In this document: positions 1-8,428 of the stretch, piece by piece
Layout: every line of letters starts with the position of its first letter
How positions within the stretch are numbered: the first letter of the stretch is position 1
Source of the DNA: Streptomyces melanogenes
Lineage (GTDB): Bacteria; Actinomycetota; Actinomycetes; Streptomycetales; Streptomycetaceae
Assembly: GCF_014649795.1 (NCBI RefSeq)
Contig: NZ_BMTS01000004.1
Span: forward strand, 186,001 to 250,000
Direction: 5' to 3'
Length of the DNA: 64,000 nt
Program-made: the position numbers and the translations under genes
Notes under the pieces: generated by a model
Database searches by the model: none
The model's input: only the letters and a program-made list of their open reading frames with translations
Told to the model about the DNA's origin: nothing

Positions 1-207
1 GACGCCGAGGAGGACATGTTCTTCGCCGGTCTGGAACACGCGAAGAAGGTGTACACGGGCCTGGGCGGCCCCAAGACCCTGCACGTGTTCACCGCGGACG
101 AGGGCGGGGGAGCCCACTGCCACTCCGGGTCCATGACCCTCTTCCACGACCGGGTCTTCTCCTGGCTCGCCGAGACCCCGGCGTCCGAACCCGCGCCGTC
201 CGTCTGA
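1..207 (+). CDS. alpha/beta-hydrolase, C-terminal fragment
   Basis: The open frame runs in from the left edge with no start, leaving the last 68 residues of a larger protein. The visible part ends an alpha/beta-hydrolase fold: a helix, a strand (LHVFTADEGGG), then AHCHSGSM, where the histidine fits the catalytic base. This resembles the tail of dipeptidyl-peptidase or acylaminoacyl-peptidase-like hydrolases. The nucleophile and acid lie outside the window, so the substrate cannot be inferred. A strong hairpin follows the stop. Confidence 0.6.
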   Translation, partial: DAEEDMFFAGLEHAKKVYTGLGGPKTLHVFTADEGGGAHCHSGSMTLFHDRVFSWLAETPASEPAPSV

Positions 208-224
208 CCGTTCGCACAGGCACG

Positions 225-268
225 CCCGAGGCGGGCGGCCCCGGTGTCCCCGGGCCGCCCGCCTCGGG
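225..268 (+). terminator. strong intrinsic hairpin terminator
   Basis: Perfect 17-bp arms (225-241 and 252-268, left arm CCCGAGGCGGGCGGCCC) flank a 10-nt loop, 18 nt after the hydrolase stop. No U-tract follows, as is usual in Streptomyces. Confidence 0.8.
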
Positions 269-466
269 TGCTGTGTATACGGCCCCCGGAATTAATAATC
301 GAATTCCCGCTGATTGGTGGCCGAAATGGCTCCTGGGTGCTGCGCTCCGGGTGTTAGCGCCCTTTTAATGGTTACGTAACGACTGCTCGACTACGATGTT
401 TATCGGCAATCGCGTGCAGCTTGGGCGCGAGGGCCTGGGGTGAACGGGGAGATCCGAACTAGTTGA
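269..466 (+). promoter_or_regulatory. AT-richer leader of the SARP gene
   Basis: This gap between the terminator and the SARP start is clearly AT-richer than its surroundings (for example AATTAATAATCGAATTC near 290). It contains a perfect 10-bp palindrome, GTTACGTAAC, at 371-380, about 87 nt upstream of the start. It is a plausible promoter with an operator, but the binding protein is unknown. Confidence 0.4.
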
Positions 467-1315
467 ATGCCCGGCATGCATTCAAGGGGGTTGCGTCACG
501 TGTCCCTGTCCTATGCACGACCGAGTCATCCGCTGCGCTACGAGGTACTGGGGCGGCTCCGGGTGACCTGCGGCGACGTCGATCTGACGCCGGCGCCACC
601 GAAGATCGCCAAGCTGCTCGCTCTGCTGACGATCCGGGCAGGGGAGACCGTACCGGGCGACAAACTCATGGCGGAGCTCTGGGAACAGCACCCGCCGCGC
701 TGTGCGGCGGCGAGCCTGCGGGTCTATGTGTCACAGCTGCGCAAGCTGCTCGGCACCCCCGGCCGGGCGTCGCCGATCGTCACTGTTTCCCCGGGTTACA
801 TTCTCGACGTCAGCCAGAACCAACTCGATGTCCGGACCTTCGAGAGGTTGTATGAAAGCGGCCGGGCCCGTTACCTGGCGGCCGACTACCTGGCCGCGTC
901 CGAGTGTCTGAGAAATGCCCTCGCCCTGTGGCGGGGGCCGGTTCTGGACGGCATGTCGGGGTCTTCGGAGATCGGCTCGTTCGCCGCCGTGGAGGAGGAG
1001 AAACGGCTGAATTGCATCGAGCTGAATATTGAATCCGCCCTGGCGCTCGGCCGCCATCACGCCGTGATAGAGGAGCTCAAGGGACTCGTCGTCCAGCACC
1101 CGCTGCGCGAGCCCTTCTACCGCCAGCTGATGGCCGCCCTGTACCGGGTGGGCCGCCAGGGCGACGCCCTGGGCGTCTACCGCAGCGCGCGCCAGGTCAT
1201 CCGGGAGGAGCTGGGCGTCGAACCGGGCCCGCCGCTGCGGCTGACGCAGGAAGCCATCCTGCGGGCCGATCCGGCCAGGCTGGAAGCCGTCGGCGTGACG
1301 GCGTCGGCACGCTGA
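467..1315 (+). CDS. SARP-family transcriptional activator
   Basis: This 282-residue protein has the short SARP layout. An OmpR-type winged-helix DNA-binding domain (about residues 25-110) includes the recognition stretch SLRVYVSQLRKLL. It is followed by a bacterial transcriptional activation domain (about 115-270) with FERLYESGRARYLAADY and REPFYRQLMAALYRVGRQGDAL. There is no ATPase or TPR extension, so it is of the ActII-ORF4/RedD size class. SARPs bind direct repeats overlapping the -35 region and usually activate antibiotic genes. The start could also be the ATG at 476 or the GTG at 500. It lies 13 kb from the antimycin genes, whose known regulators are not SARPs, so its target is unknown. 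Confidence 0.85.
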   Translation: MPGMHSRGLRHVSLSYARPSHPLRYEVLGRLRVTCGDVDLTPAPPKIAKLLALLTIRAGETVPGDKLMAELWEQHPPRCAAASLRVYVSQLRKLLGTPGRASPIVTVSPGYILDVSQNQLDVRTFERLYESGRARYLAADYLAASECLRNALALWRGPVLDGMSGSSEIGSFAAVEEEKRLNCIELNIESALALGRHHAVIEELKGLVVQHPLREPFYRQLMAALYRVGRQGDALGVYRSARQVIREELGVEPGPPLRLTQEAILRADPARLEAVGVTASAR

Positions 1316-1389
1316 ACCACTACGGATCGCGGCGAGCCGGCTCAGACCGTTCCCTGAGCCGGTGCACGGCCGCGCGGTCGGGACGGGCG

Positions 1390-2556
1390 TCAGAGGACGC
1401 GCCGCAGGGATTCCGGCGTGAGGTCGGCGAGCGTCGGATAGCCGTCCACCGCCATCAGCAGATCCGCCTCGGCCAGCAGGGAACGCAGCACGTGGACGAC
1501 ACCGTCCGTACCGCCTATGGACAGTCCGTACGCATAGGGGCGGCCGACGCCGACGGCCGTGGCGCCCAGGGCCACGGCCTTCACGATGTCCGCCCCGGTG
1601 CGGACGCCCGAGTCGAACAGCACGGGCAGGCCGTCGGCCGCCTCGACCACGCCGGGCAGCGCGTCCAGGGCGGGCAGCCCGCCGTTGGCCTGGCGTCCGC
1701 CGTGGTTGGAGCAGTAGATCCCGTCCACGCCGCCGTCCTTCGCGCGCCGGACGTCCTCGGGGTGGCAGAGGCCCTTCACGATCAGCGGCAGCTCGGTGAG
1801 CGACCGCAGCCAGGGCAGGTCGTCCCAGGTGAGCGGGTTGCCGAAGACCTGCGCCCAGCGTATGGCGGCGGCCCGCGGATCCTCTTCGGGGGTGCGGTCC
1901 AGGGCGGCCCGGAAGACCGGGTCGGAGGTGTAGTTGGCCAGGCAGTGGCCCCGCAGCTGGGGGAAGTTGGCGGTGCTCAGGTCGCGCGGGCGCCACCCGG
2001 TGACCCAGGTGTCGAGGGTGACCACGATGGCCTTGAACCCCGCCTTCTCGGCCCGGCGCACCAGGCTCTCGGCCAGCTCGCGGTCGGTGGGGGTGTACAG
2101 CTGGAAGAAGCCCGGCGTGGAGCCGAACTCGGCGGCGACCTCCTCCAGGGGGTCGACGGTGAGCGTCGAGGCGACCATCGGGACGCCGGTGCGGGCGGCC
2201 GCGCCGGCCGTCGCCAGATCGCCGTGCCCGTCCTGGGCGCACAGCCCGATGACCCCGATCGGCGCCATGAACAGCGGCGACGGCAAGGTCATCCCGAACA
2301 GCTCGACGGACAGGTCGCGCCGCGCGGCCCCGACGAACATCCTCGGGTACAGCCCCCAGCGCTCGAAGGCCGACGCGTTGGCCCGCTGGGTGAGCTCGTC
2401 ACCCGCACCGCCCGCCACGTACGACCACAGGGAAGGCCCCAGCGCGGCCTCGGCGCGGGACTCCAGCTCCTCGTACGTGAAGGGGAAGCGCGGCACGACG
2501 CCGCCGAGCCCCTCGAAGTAGATCTCGTTCTGGTAGAAACCGAACGGCTGGCTCAT
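1390..2556 (-). CDS. FMN-dependent alpha-hydroxy-acid oxidase (lactate 2-monooxygenase-like)
   Basis: This 388-residue protein is the full length of the family and oxidises 2-hydroxy acids such as lactate with FMN. The N-terminus has the lactate-monooxygenase-type [13 protein letters not shown] followed by the [11 protein letters not shown] entry helix. The FMN pocket is visible as [14 protein letters not shown] and LPLIVKGL. The catalytic histidine-arginine block is CSNHGGRQ, followed by [19 protein letters not shown] and GRPYAYGL at the phosphate-binding end. The ATG at 2556 is preceded by GAGAGGG; a TTG three bases upstream is possible. Whether the product is pyruvate plus peroxide or acetate plus CO2 cannot be told from sequence. 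Confidence 0.85.
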   Translation of the reverse strand: MSQPFGFYQNEIYFEGLGGVVPRFPFTYEELESRAEAALGPSLWSYVAGGAGDELTQRANASAFERWGLYPRMFVGAARRDLSVELFGMTLPSPLFMAPIGVIGLCAQDGHGDLATAGAAARTGVPMVASTLTVDPLEEVAAEFGSTPGFFQLYTPTDRELAESLVRRAEKAGFKAIVVTLDTWVTGWRPRDLSTANFPQLRGHCLANYTSDPVFRAALDRTPEEDPRAAAIRWAQVFGNPLTWDDLPWLRSLTELPLIVKGLCHPEDVRRAKDGGVDGIYCSNHGGRQANGGLPALDALPGVVEAADGLPVLFDSGVRTGADIVKAVALGATAVGVGRPYAYGLSIGGTDGVVHVLRSLLAEADLLMAVDGYPTLADLTPESLRRVL

Positions 2557-2719
2557 CAAGCGGCCCTCTCCTCGATCACTGGCTGATCACCGACTGGTCC
2601 CTGGCTGATGCCCGAGCGATCCCTACCCCTCATCTCCTCGCCGCAGCGCCCCTTTACGGCCGCCGTAAGTGGCATGGTGGAGAGTGAGGATCCAAGGACC
2701 CGGGCCCCGGGGAGACACC

Positions 2720-3625
2720 ATGATCGGCCGTTTCCAGCCCGACCGGCAGCTGACCGCCCGCATGCTGGTCACCCTCTTTCTGCTCGGCCTGCTGTACGTG
2801 GGGTTCGTGGCCGCGCTGCTCGTCCTGCTGAAGTCGACGGTGCTGGTCGTCGTCATCGCCGCGGCGCTGCTGTTCGGGCAGTACTGGTTCTCCGACCGGA
2901 TCGCCCTCTACGCCATGCGCGGCCGTCTCGTCACCCGCGAGGAGCAGCCCCAACTGCACGGTGTCATCGACCGGTTGTGCGCCACGGCGGACATGCCGGT
3001 GCCCCGGGTCGCCCTCGCCGACACCGATCTGCCCAACGCCTTCGCCACCGGGCGCAACGCCGACCACGCCGTCGTCTGCGTCACCACCGGGCTGCTCAGG
3101 CGACTGGAACCGGAGGAGCTGGAGGGGGTGCTGGCGCACGAGCTCTCGCACGTCGCCCACCGCGACGTCGCGGTGATCACCGTCGCCTCGTTCCTGGGCG
3201 TCATCGCCGGGCTGATCGTCCGCTTCGCCTTCTACTCCCAGATGTTCGGCGGCCGCCGCCGCGGCGACCAGAACACCTTCGCCATCCTGATGGCCGTGAT
3301 GGCGGTCTCGGCGGCGGTGTACGCGCTGAGCTTCCTGCTGATCCGGGCCCTGTCCCGGTACCGGGAGCTGGCCGCCGACCGGGCCGCCGCCCTGCTCACC
3401 GGCCGCCCCTCCGCGCTCGCCTCGGCGCTGACCAAGCTGGACGGCGACATCGCCCGCATCCCCAGCAAGGACCTGCGCACGGCCAGCGCCTTCAACGCCT
3501 TCTACTTCGTGCCCGCCCTCGGCGCCGGCGCCTCGCTCTCCCGGCTCCTGTCCACCCACCCCAGCCTGGAGCAGCGGCTCGCCGGGCTGGCGAAGATCTC
3601 GGCGGAGCTGGGCCGCCCGGCATGA
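2720..3625 (+). CDS. htpX: membrane zinc metalloprotease HtpX (M48)
   Basis: This 301-residue inner-membrane protease degrades misfolded membrane proteins. Two N-terminal transmembrane segments (about residues 13-60) precede an M48 catalytic domain with the zinc motif HELSHVAHRD near residue 140. The third ligand is in the later RELAADRAAALLTGR stretch. Two more hydrophobic helices lie between (SFLGVIAGLIVRFAF and the ALSFLLIRAL region). The ATG at 2720 is chosen because GGGGAGA sits just upstream and the family begins with a short basic stretch before TM1. It is followed after 77 nt by pspAB, a pairing typical of actinobacteria. Confidence 0.9.
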   Translation: MIGRFQPDRQLTARMLVTLFLLGLLYVGFVAALLVLLKSTVLVVVIAAALLFGQYWFSDRIALYAMRGRLVTREEQPQLHGVIDRLCATADMPVPRVALADTDLPNAFATGRNADHAVVCVTTGLLRRLEPEELEGVLAHELSHVAHRDVAVITVASFLGVIAGLIVRFAFYSQMFGGRRRGDQNTFAILMAVMAVSAAVYALSFLLIRALSRYRELAADRAAALLTGRPSALASALTKLDGDIARIPSKDLRTASAFNAFYFVPALGAGASLSRLLSTHPSLEQRLAGLAKISAELGRPA

Positions 3626-3702
3626 GCGGCCCCGCGCGCCCCGGACCGTACGGCCGAGAACCGTACGACGAGAGCCGCCACAGGACGGAGTGACTGATCC
3701 GC

Positions 3703-4281
3703 ATGGGCTTCCTGGACATCCTGCTCGGGCGCACCAAGCCCGTCGCCCCCGACCTCGACCGGCTCTTCGCGGTGCCGTCGGCGGCCGTCACCCTGGAGGC
3801 GGCGGCCGGGTTCACGCCGACCGGCCGTGGCTCGGTCTGCTTCACCACGGTCGAAGGCGGGGCCTTCACCCGGATCCGCGAGGACGTCGAGGAACTGCTC
3901 AACGCGGACGCCGAACGGGCCGGGAGCCCGGTGGAGTCCAGCCGCGACGAGTACGGCTACACCTGGCTCCTGTCGCGGCGCGGCCCCGCCGACGTGACCG
4001 CGCTCGCCGGGGACCTGCACGCGGTGAACACCGCCCTGGAGGGCAGCGGCTTCGGCCCCCAACTGCTGTGCTCCCTGGTCGGTTTCGAGAACGCCGAGGG
4101 GCAGGCGCTCGCGCTGGTGTACCTCTACAAGCGCGGCACGTTCTACCCCTTCGCCCCGCTGTCCGGCGAGAAGCGCGACAGCGCGCTGGAGCTGCGGATC
4201 AAGGCGGTCCTCGCGGACGACCTGCACGTCGAGCAGGACCTCGCCCGCTGGTTCCCGGTGTGGGGCGCGCCCGGGCTGTGA
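3703..4281 (+). CDS. pspAB: PspA-associated protein PspAB
   Basis: This 192-residue soluble protein starts MGFLDILLGRTKP, continues DLDRLFAVPSAAVTLEAA, and ends with the tryptophan-rich DLARWFPVWG. It matches the actinobacterial family named PspAB for its association with the phage-shock (PspA) envelope-stress response. It has no catalytic motif and no membrane segment. It follows htpX in the same direction, and the two probably form one stress operon. No pspA gene lies in this window. The name is from memory of the family. Confidence 0.75.
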   Translation: MGFLDILLGRTKPVAPDLDRLFAVPSAAVTLEAAAGFTPTGRGSVCFTTVEGGAFTRIREDVEELLNADAERAGSPVESSRDEYGYTWLLSRRGPADVTALAGDLHAVNTALEGSGFGPQLLCSLVGFENAEGQALALVYLYKRGTFYPFAPLSGEKRDSALELRIKAVLADDLHVEQDLARWFPVWGAPGL

Positions 4282-4291
4282 GCGGCCGCTG

Positions 4292-5182
4292 TCACGCGGG
4301 CGGATAGGCGCGGTCGCGTACGAGCTGTCGGGTGAGGCGGGTGAAGGCGCGGGCGGCGGCGCTCTCGTACGCGCTCTCCCGCCGCAGCAGGGTCACCGTG
4401 CGGGCGGGCAGGGCCGGTTCGAGCGGGACCGGGTGCAGGCGCGGGTGGTCGTGGGTGACCGCGTCGGGCAGGACGGTGGCCAGTGGGGTGCGCTGGACGA
4501 TCTCCACCAGGGCCTGGACGGAGTTGGCCTCCACCGCGATGTGCGGCCGCACGCCGTGCGCGTCGAGGTAGGCGTCGATGTGGCCACGGGTGGCGAAGTC
4601 ACCGCTGAGTAGGGCGAGTTGGCGGTGTGCCAGGTCGTGGACGGGGAGCGGCGGCGAGGAGGCGGTGCCCACGACGAGGGTCAGGGTCTCGGTGAACAGG
4701 GGCGTCGCGGCGATCCCGGGCAGATGGGGCCGGTGGAAGGCGATGCCGAGGTCGAGCTCGTCGGCCAGCAGAGCGGCCTCGATGCGGTCCTGCGCCAGCT
4801 CCTTCACGTCCAGAGTGATGCCGGGGTGGCGGGCGTGGAGCTCCGCGACGAGAGGGCCGGTGAGATACGCGGTGAAGGTCGGCGTCACGGCGAGGCGCAG
4901 GCTGCCGCGCGAGAGGTCGGCCACGTCGAGGACCGCGCGCTCGGCGGCGGCCAGCTCCCGCAGGGCGCGGCGGGCGTAGTGGACGTACGTCTCGCCCGCG
5001 TCGGTGAGCCGTACGGTCCGCCCGGTGCGGTCCAGGAGCTGCGCCCCCACCGTGCGTTCGAGCTGTTTCACCTGCTGGGAGAGCGTGGGCTGCGAGATGC
5101 GCAGCTCCTCGGCGGCGCGGGTGAAGTTGCCGTGCTCGGCGACGGCGAGCAGATAGCGCAGATGACGCAGTTCCGGGGCCAT
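4292..5182 (-). CDS. cynR: LysR-type regulator of the cyanate genes
   Basis: This 296-residue LysR protein has an N-terminal winged helix-turn-helix (residues about 1-60: LRYLLAVAEHGNFTRAAEELRISQPTLSQQVKQLE) and a two-lobed effector-binding domain (about 90-290). It is divergent from carbonic anhydrase and cyanase genes, the arrangement of CynR, which activates cyanase genes when cyanate binds. The ATG at 5182 places MAPELRHLRYLL at the N-terminus, the usual LysR start. A longer frame to 5251 would read through the intergenic operator. It converges on pspAB with 10 nt between the stops. Confidence 0.8.
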   Translation of the reverse strand: MAPELRHLRYLLAVAEHGNFTRAAEELRISQPTLSQQVKQLERTVGAQLLDRTGRTVRLTDAGETYVHYARRALRELAAAERAVLDVADLSRGSLRLAVTPTFTAYLTGPLVAELHARHPGITLDVKELAQDRIEAALLADELDLGIAFHRPHLPGIAATPLFTETLTLVVGTASSPPLPVHDLAHRQLALLSGDFATRGHIDAYLDAHGVRPHIAVEANSVQALVEIVQRTPLATVLPDAVTHDHPRLHPVPLEPALPARTVTLLRRESAYESAAARAFTRLTRQLVRDRAYPPA

Positions 5183-5189
5183 GGACCAA

Positions 5190-5208
5190 CTATAGATGAG
5201 ACCAATAG
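5190..5208. promoter_or_regulatory. LysR-type operator candidate between cynR and cynT
   Basis: CTAT, 11 unspecific bases, then ATAG forms a perfect-ended inverted repeat that satisfies the LysR rule T-N11-A. It starts 7 nt upstream of the cynR start codon and lies about 100 nt upstream of cynT. A second pair, ATAG (5218-5221) and CTAT (5235-5238), lies just downstream and may be the activation site. Together they fit autorepression plus activation of the divergent operon. Confidence 0.55.
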
Positions 5209-5304
5209 CAGATATGGATAGCACGTCTTGGACACTATAGGAGCAGGTCATGCATGGTGGATCTCGTCAGCCCCACGGGGCCGACAGCCACCGAAGGGAG
5301 TGAC

Positions 5305-5892
5305 ATGCAAGACCTCACCGAGGGCGTCGCACGGTTCCGCCGGGACGTCTTCCCGGCCAAGGCGGAGCTCTTCGCACACCTGGCGACCAACCACCGGCCG
5401 TCGACGCTGTTCATCAGCTGTTCCGACGCCCGGGTGGTGCCGGAGCTGATCACCGGGAGCGAGCCGGGCGAGCTGTTCGTCATCCGCACCGCCGGAAACC
5501 TCGTTCCCGCGTACGCACCGGGCATCGACGGCATCGCGGCCAGCATCGAGTACGCGGTCGCCGCCCTGGGCGTCACCGACATCGTCATCTGCGGCCACTC
5601 CGCCTGCGGCGCGATGACCGCACTGGCCGAGAGCCACGACATGGGCGCCCTGCCGACCACCGCCGACTGGCTGCGCCACGCGGATGCCGCAAGGGCCCGC
5701 ACCACCACGGCCGGGGTCGACGCCCTGGTGCGCAGCAACGTCCGCGCCCAGCTGGCGAACCTGGTCACCCACCCGTCGGTGGCCCGCGCCCTGACGCGGG
5801 GCACGGTCGCGCTGCACGGCTGGTGCTACGACATCGGCAGCGGCACCGTCGAGCAGCTCGACGTCGTGAACCCCTTCGCCACCGCGGCCTGA
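5305..5892 (+). CDS. cynT: beta-carbonic anhydrase
   Basis: This 195-residue beta-class carbonic anhydrase interconverts CO2 and bicarbonate. Zinc ligands are visible in [10 protein letters not shown] (Cys with the Asp-Arg dyad) and in [12 protein letters not shown] (His and Cys). [10 protein letters not shown] is the family's dimer and active-site loop. Beside a cyanase, its role is to keep bicarbonate available, because cyanase consumes bicarbonate with cyanate. The ATG at 5305 has GAAGGGA just upstream. It lies 47 nt before cynS in the same operon. Confidence 0.9.
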   Translation: MQDLTEGVARFRRDVFPAKAELFAHLATNHRPSTLFISCSDARVVPELITGSEPGELFVIRTAGNLVPAYAPGIDGIAASIEYAVAALGVTDIVICGHSACGAMTALAESHDMGALPTTADWLRHADAARARTTTAGVDALVRSNVRAQLANLVTHPSVARALTRGTVALHGWCYDIGSGTVEQLDVVNPFATAA

Positions 5893-5939
5893 TCCCCCTC
5901 TTCCACCGTTCTCACCCGCTCGAAAAGGAGCTCTTTCCC

Positions 5940-6410
5940 ATGGTGCACGCCCAGTTCGACAACACCGCCCGTCAGGCCCTGGCCGCCAAGGCCGTCGACG
6001 CCAAGATCCGCAAGGACCTGTCCTGGCAGCAGATAGCCGACGCCGCCGGTCTGTCGGTCGCCTTCGTCACCGCCGCCGTCCTCGGCCAGCACCCGCTGCC
6101 CACGGCCTCGGCCGAGGCCGTGGCCGAGCTCCTGGACCTGGACGCCGATGACGCCAGGACGCTGCAGACCATCCCGACCCGCGGCTCGATCCCCGGCGGC
6201 ATCCCCACCGACCCGACGATCTACCGCTTCTACGAGATGCTCCAGGTGTACGGCACCACGCTGAAGGCCCTGGTCCACGAGCAGCTCGGGGACGGCATCA
6301 TCTCCGCGATCAACTTCAAGCTGGACGTGAAGAAGGTCGCCGACCCCGACGGCGGCGAGCGCGCGGTGATCACGCTGGACGGCAAGTACCTGCCGACCAA
6401 GCCGTTCTGA
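5940..6410 (+). CDS. cynS: cyanate hydratase (cyanase)
   Basis: This 156-residue protein has the normal cyanase length and catalyses cyanate plus bicarbonate to carbamate and CO2, releasing ammonia. An N-terminal helical bundle ([22 protein letters not shown]) looks like a helix-turn-helix but does not bind DNA. The C-terminal domain carries the catalytic residues: Arg and Glu in [15 protein letters not shown], and Ser in [10 protein letters not shown]. It ends with the conserved [14 protein letters not shown] sits 9 nt before the ATG. Transcription probably ends at the hairpin near 6457. Confidence 0.95.
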   Translation: MVHAQFDNTARQALAAKAVDAKIRKDLSWQQIADAAGLSVAFVTAAVLGQHPLPTASAEAVAELLDLDADDARTLQTIPTRGSIPGGIPTDPTIYRFYEMLQVYGTTLKALVHEQLGDGIISAINFKLDVKKVADPDGGERAVITLDGKYLPTKPF

Positions 6411-6456
6411 CCCGATGCGGCTCTGATCCGATAGGGCTTTGCCCCGATACGGCGAC

Positions 6457-6492
6457 GGGCGGCGGATCGTCCCCCACGACGACCCGCCGCCC
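6457..6492. terminator. bidirectional terminator between cynS and the ABC operon
   Basis: Arms GGGCGGCGG (6457-6465) and CCGCCGCCC (6484-6492) form a stem that can be extended inward by ATCGT/ACGAC pairing. It sits between two converging genes and could serve both. Confidence 0.6.
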
Positions 6493-6509
6493 GCCTACCG
6501 CCTCCTCCC

Positions 6510-7739
6510 CTACGCCGCGTGCAGCGCCAGCGTGGGGGAGAGCCGTGCCGCCCGTACCGCCGGATACAGGCCCGCGACCGTGCCGATCACCAAGGTCGCG
6601 CCGAAGCCGCCGCCGACCGCCCACAGCGGGACCACCCATGGCAGCCCTCCCGAGGAGGCGTACACACCGGTCGCCGCCGCGCCCAGACCGACGCCCGCGA
6701 GCCCGCCCAGGCCCGAGAGCATCAGCGACTCCGCGACGAACTGGATGCGGATCTGGCCCCGGGTGGCGCCGAGCGAGCGGCGCAGACCGATCTCGTGGCG
6801 GCGTTCGAGCACCGAGATGATCATGGTGTTGGCGACCCCGACCCCGCCCACCAGGAGCGCGATCCCGCCCAGGCCGAGCAGCAGCGTGGACAGCGCGCCC
6901 TCGGTCGCCGCCTTCGCCTGGAGCGCCGCCGACGGATCGCTGACGTCGACGTTCTGCGGGTTGCGCGGGTCGACCGTCGGCGCGAGCAGCTTCTGCACCT
7001 GGCGCACGGAGGCGTCCGTGGACCGTTCGTACACGGCCGTGGGGTGTCCGTCGAAGCTGAGCAGTTGCTGCGCCGCCGCCCAGCCGACCAGCGCCGACCG
7101 CTCGATCTCGGGCGCCAGCGGCATCGGGCCGAGCACGCCGACGACCGTGAAGTACCGGTCGCCGATCCACACCTGCTGCCCCGGCTCGGTCACACCGAGC
7201 CGTTCGGCGGCGACGTGGCCGAGGACCACGGACGGGTAGCGGCCGTTGGCGGCGTTCAGCCAGGTCCCGGCGGCGACCTTGCCGCGCAGGACATCGAGGA
7301 GCCGTTCGGTGGCCGCCTTGACGGCGATGCCGCCGGTCTCGTCCTTGGGGATCTTCTCGGTGCGCCGCACGGACTGCTTGAGGTCGCCGGTGGCGCCGAC
7401 CTCCTGGACGCCGTCGATCCGCCCCACCATGCCCGGCGCGTCCTTGGGCAGCTTCACCTCCTGCCCGCTGAACATGCCCTCGCCGGGCTTGGCCACCAGC
7501 ATGTTGGTGCCGAGCGCGTCCAGCTGGCGCATCAACTGCGCCTGGCTGGAGGCCGAGATGCCCACCACGGCGATCATCGTGGCGATGCCGATGGCGATCC
7601 CGAGCGCCGAGAGCACCACCCGGACGGGACGGCTGCGCAGCCCGGCCGAACCGACGTGCAGCACGTCCCGGGGGCTCAGCCGGGCCGCCTTGAGCCGCGT
7701 GCGCGAAGCGCCTTCCGTACGAGGGGAAACAGGAGCCAT
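6510..7739 (-). CDS. MacB/FtsX-type ABC transporter permease
   Basis: This 409-residue permease has one N-terminal transmembrane helix (about residues 35-60, VVLSALGIAIGIATMIAVVGIS), a large extracytoplasmic domain (about 60-280) and three C-terminal helices. The signature ERRHEIGLRRSLGATRGQI lies between the first two of these. This is the mechanotransmission-type (type VII) ABC permease. It is the last gene of a four-gene operon with overlapping stops and starts, so it works with the ATPase, the HlyD-like adaptor and the lipoprotein. The ATG at 7739 overlaps the ATPase stop (TGATG); a GTG at 7742 is equally possible. Confidence 0.85.
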   Translation of the reverse strand: MAPVSPRTEGASRTRLKAARLSPRDVLHVGSAGLRSRPVRVVLSALGIAIGIATMIAVVGISASSQAQLMRQLDALGTNMLVAKPGEGMFSGQEVKLPKDAPGMVGRIDGVQEVGATGDLKQSVRRTEKIPKDETGGIAVKAATERLLDVLRGKVAAGTWLNAANGRYPSVVLGHVAAERLGVTEPGQQVWIGDRYFTVVGVLGPMPLAPEIERSALVGWAAAQQLLSFDGHPTAVYERSTDASVRQVQKLLAPTVDPRNPQNVDVSDPSAALQAKAATEGALSTLLLGLGGIALLVGGVGVANTMIISVLERRHEIGLRRSLGATRGQIRIQFVAESLMLSGLGGLAGVGLGAAATGVYASSGGLPWVVPLWAVGGGFGATLVIGTVAGLYPAVRAARLSPTLALHAA

Positions 7740-8428
7740 CACGCCGCGACCTTTCCCCGTGCCGTGTCCGCGACCACGCGCCCGTCGCGGATGCGCACCT
7801 GGCGGGGGAGCCCCGCCGCTATCTCGGTGTCGTGGGTGATGACCGCGATGGTCGCGCCCTCCCGGTTCAGATCGTGCAGGAGCTCCATCACGGCCTCCCC
7901 GGACGCCGAGTCCAGCGCCCCGGTCGGCTCGTCGGCGAGCAGCAGAGCGGGCTCGCCCACGACGGCCCGGGCGATGGCGACGCGCTGCTTCTGCCCGCCG
8001 GACAGCTCGTGCGGGCGGTGCTTCATCCGGTCCGCGAGGCCCACGCGGGCGAGCGCGTCGGCGGCCAGGGCGCGGCGCCGGGCCCGCGGAAGCCCGGAGT
8101 AGAGCAGCCCCTCGGCCACGTTGTCCCGGGCGCTGACGCCCGGCACCAGGTGGAACGCCTGGAAGACGAAGCCGATGTGCTGCGAGCGCAGCGCGGAGAG
8201 CCGCCGGTCGGTGAGCGAGGCCACGTCGAAGCCCGCGATCTCCACCGTTCCGGCGGAGGGCCGGTCCAGGGTGCCGACGATGTGCAGCAGGGTGGACTTG
8301 CCGGAGCCGGACGGACCGGCGATCGCCAGCAACTCGCCCCGCCCGATGGTGAGATCGACCCCGTCGAGGGCCCGGACGCCGCCCGCGTACTCCTTGGTGA
8401 CGCCGCTGAGGCGGACGACCGTGCTCAT
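7739..8428 (-). CDS. ABC transporter ATP-binding protein (MacB/LolD type)
   Basis: This 229-residue ATPase shows all NBD motifs: Walker A GPSGSGKST, Q-loop in FVFQAFHLVPG, signature LSGGQKQRVAIARA, Walker B ALLLADEPTGALDS and H-loop ITHD. The FHLVP and PTGALDS segments are typical of the MacB/LolD subfamily that pairs with FtsX-like permeases. Its start overlaps the adaptor stop by four bases (ATGA), so translation is coupled. The substrate is unknown; these systems usually export peptides or drugs, or extract envelope lipids. Confidence 0.9.
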   Translation of the reverse strand: MSTVVRLSGVTKEYAGGVRALDGVDLTIGRGELLAIAGPSGSGKSTLLHIVGTLDRPSAGTVEIAGFDVASLTDRRLSALRSQHIGFVFQAFHLVPGVSARDNVAEGLLYSGLPRARRRALAADALARVGLADRMKHRPHELSGGQKQRVAIARAVVGEPALLLADEPTGALDSASGEAVMELLHDLNREGATIAVITHDTEIAAGLPRQVRIRDGRVVADTARGKVAA

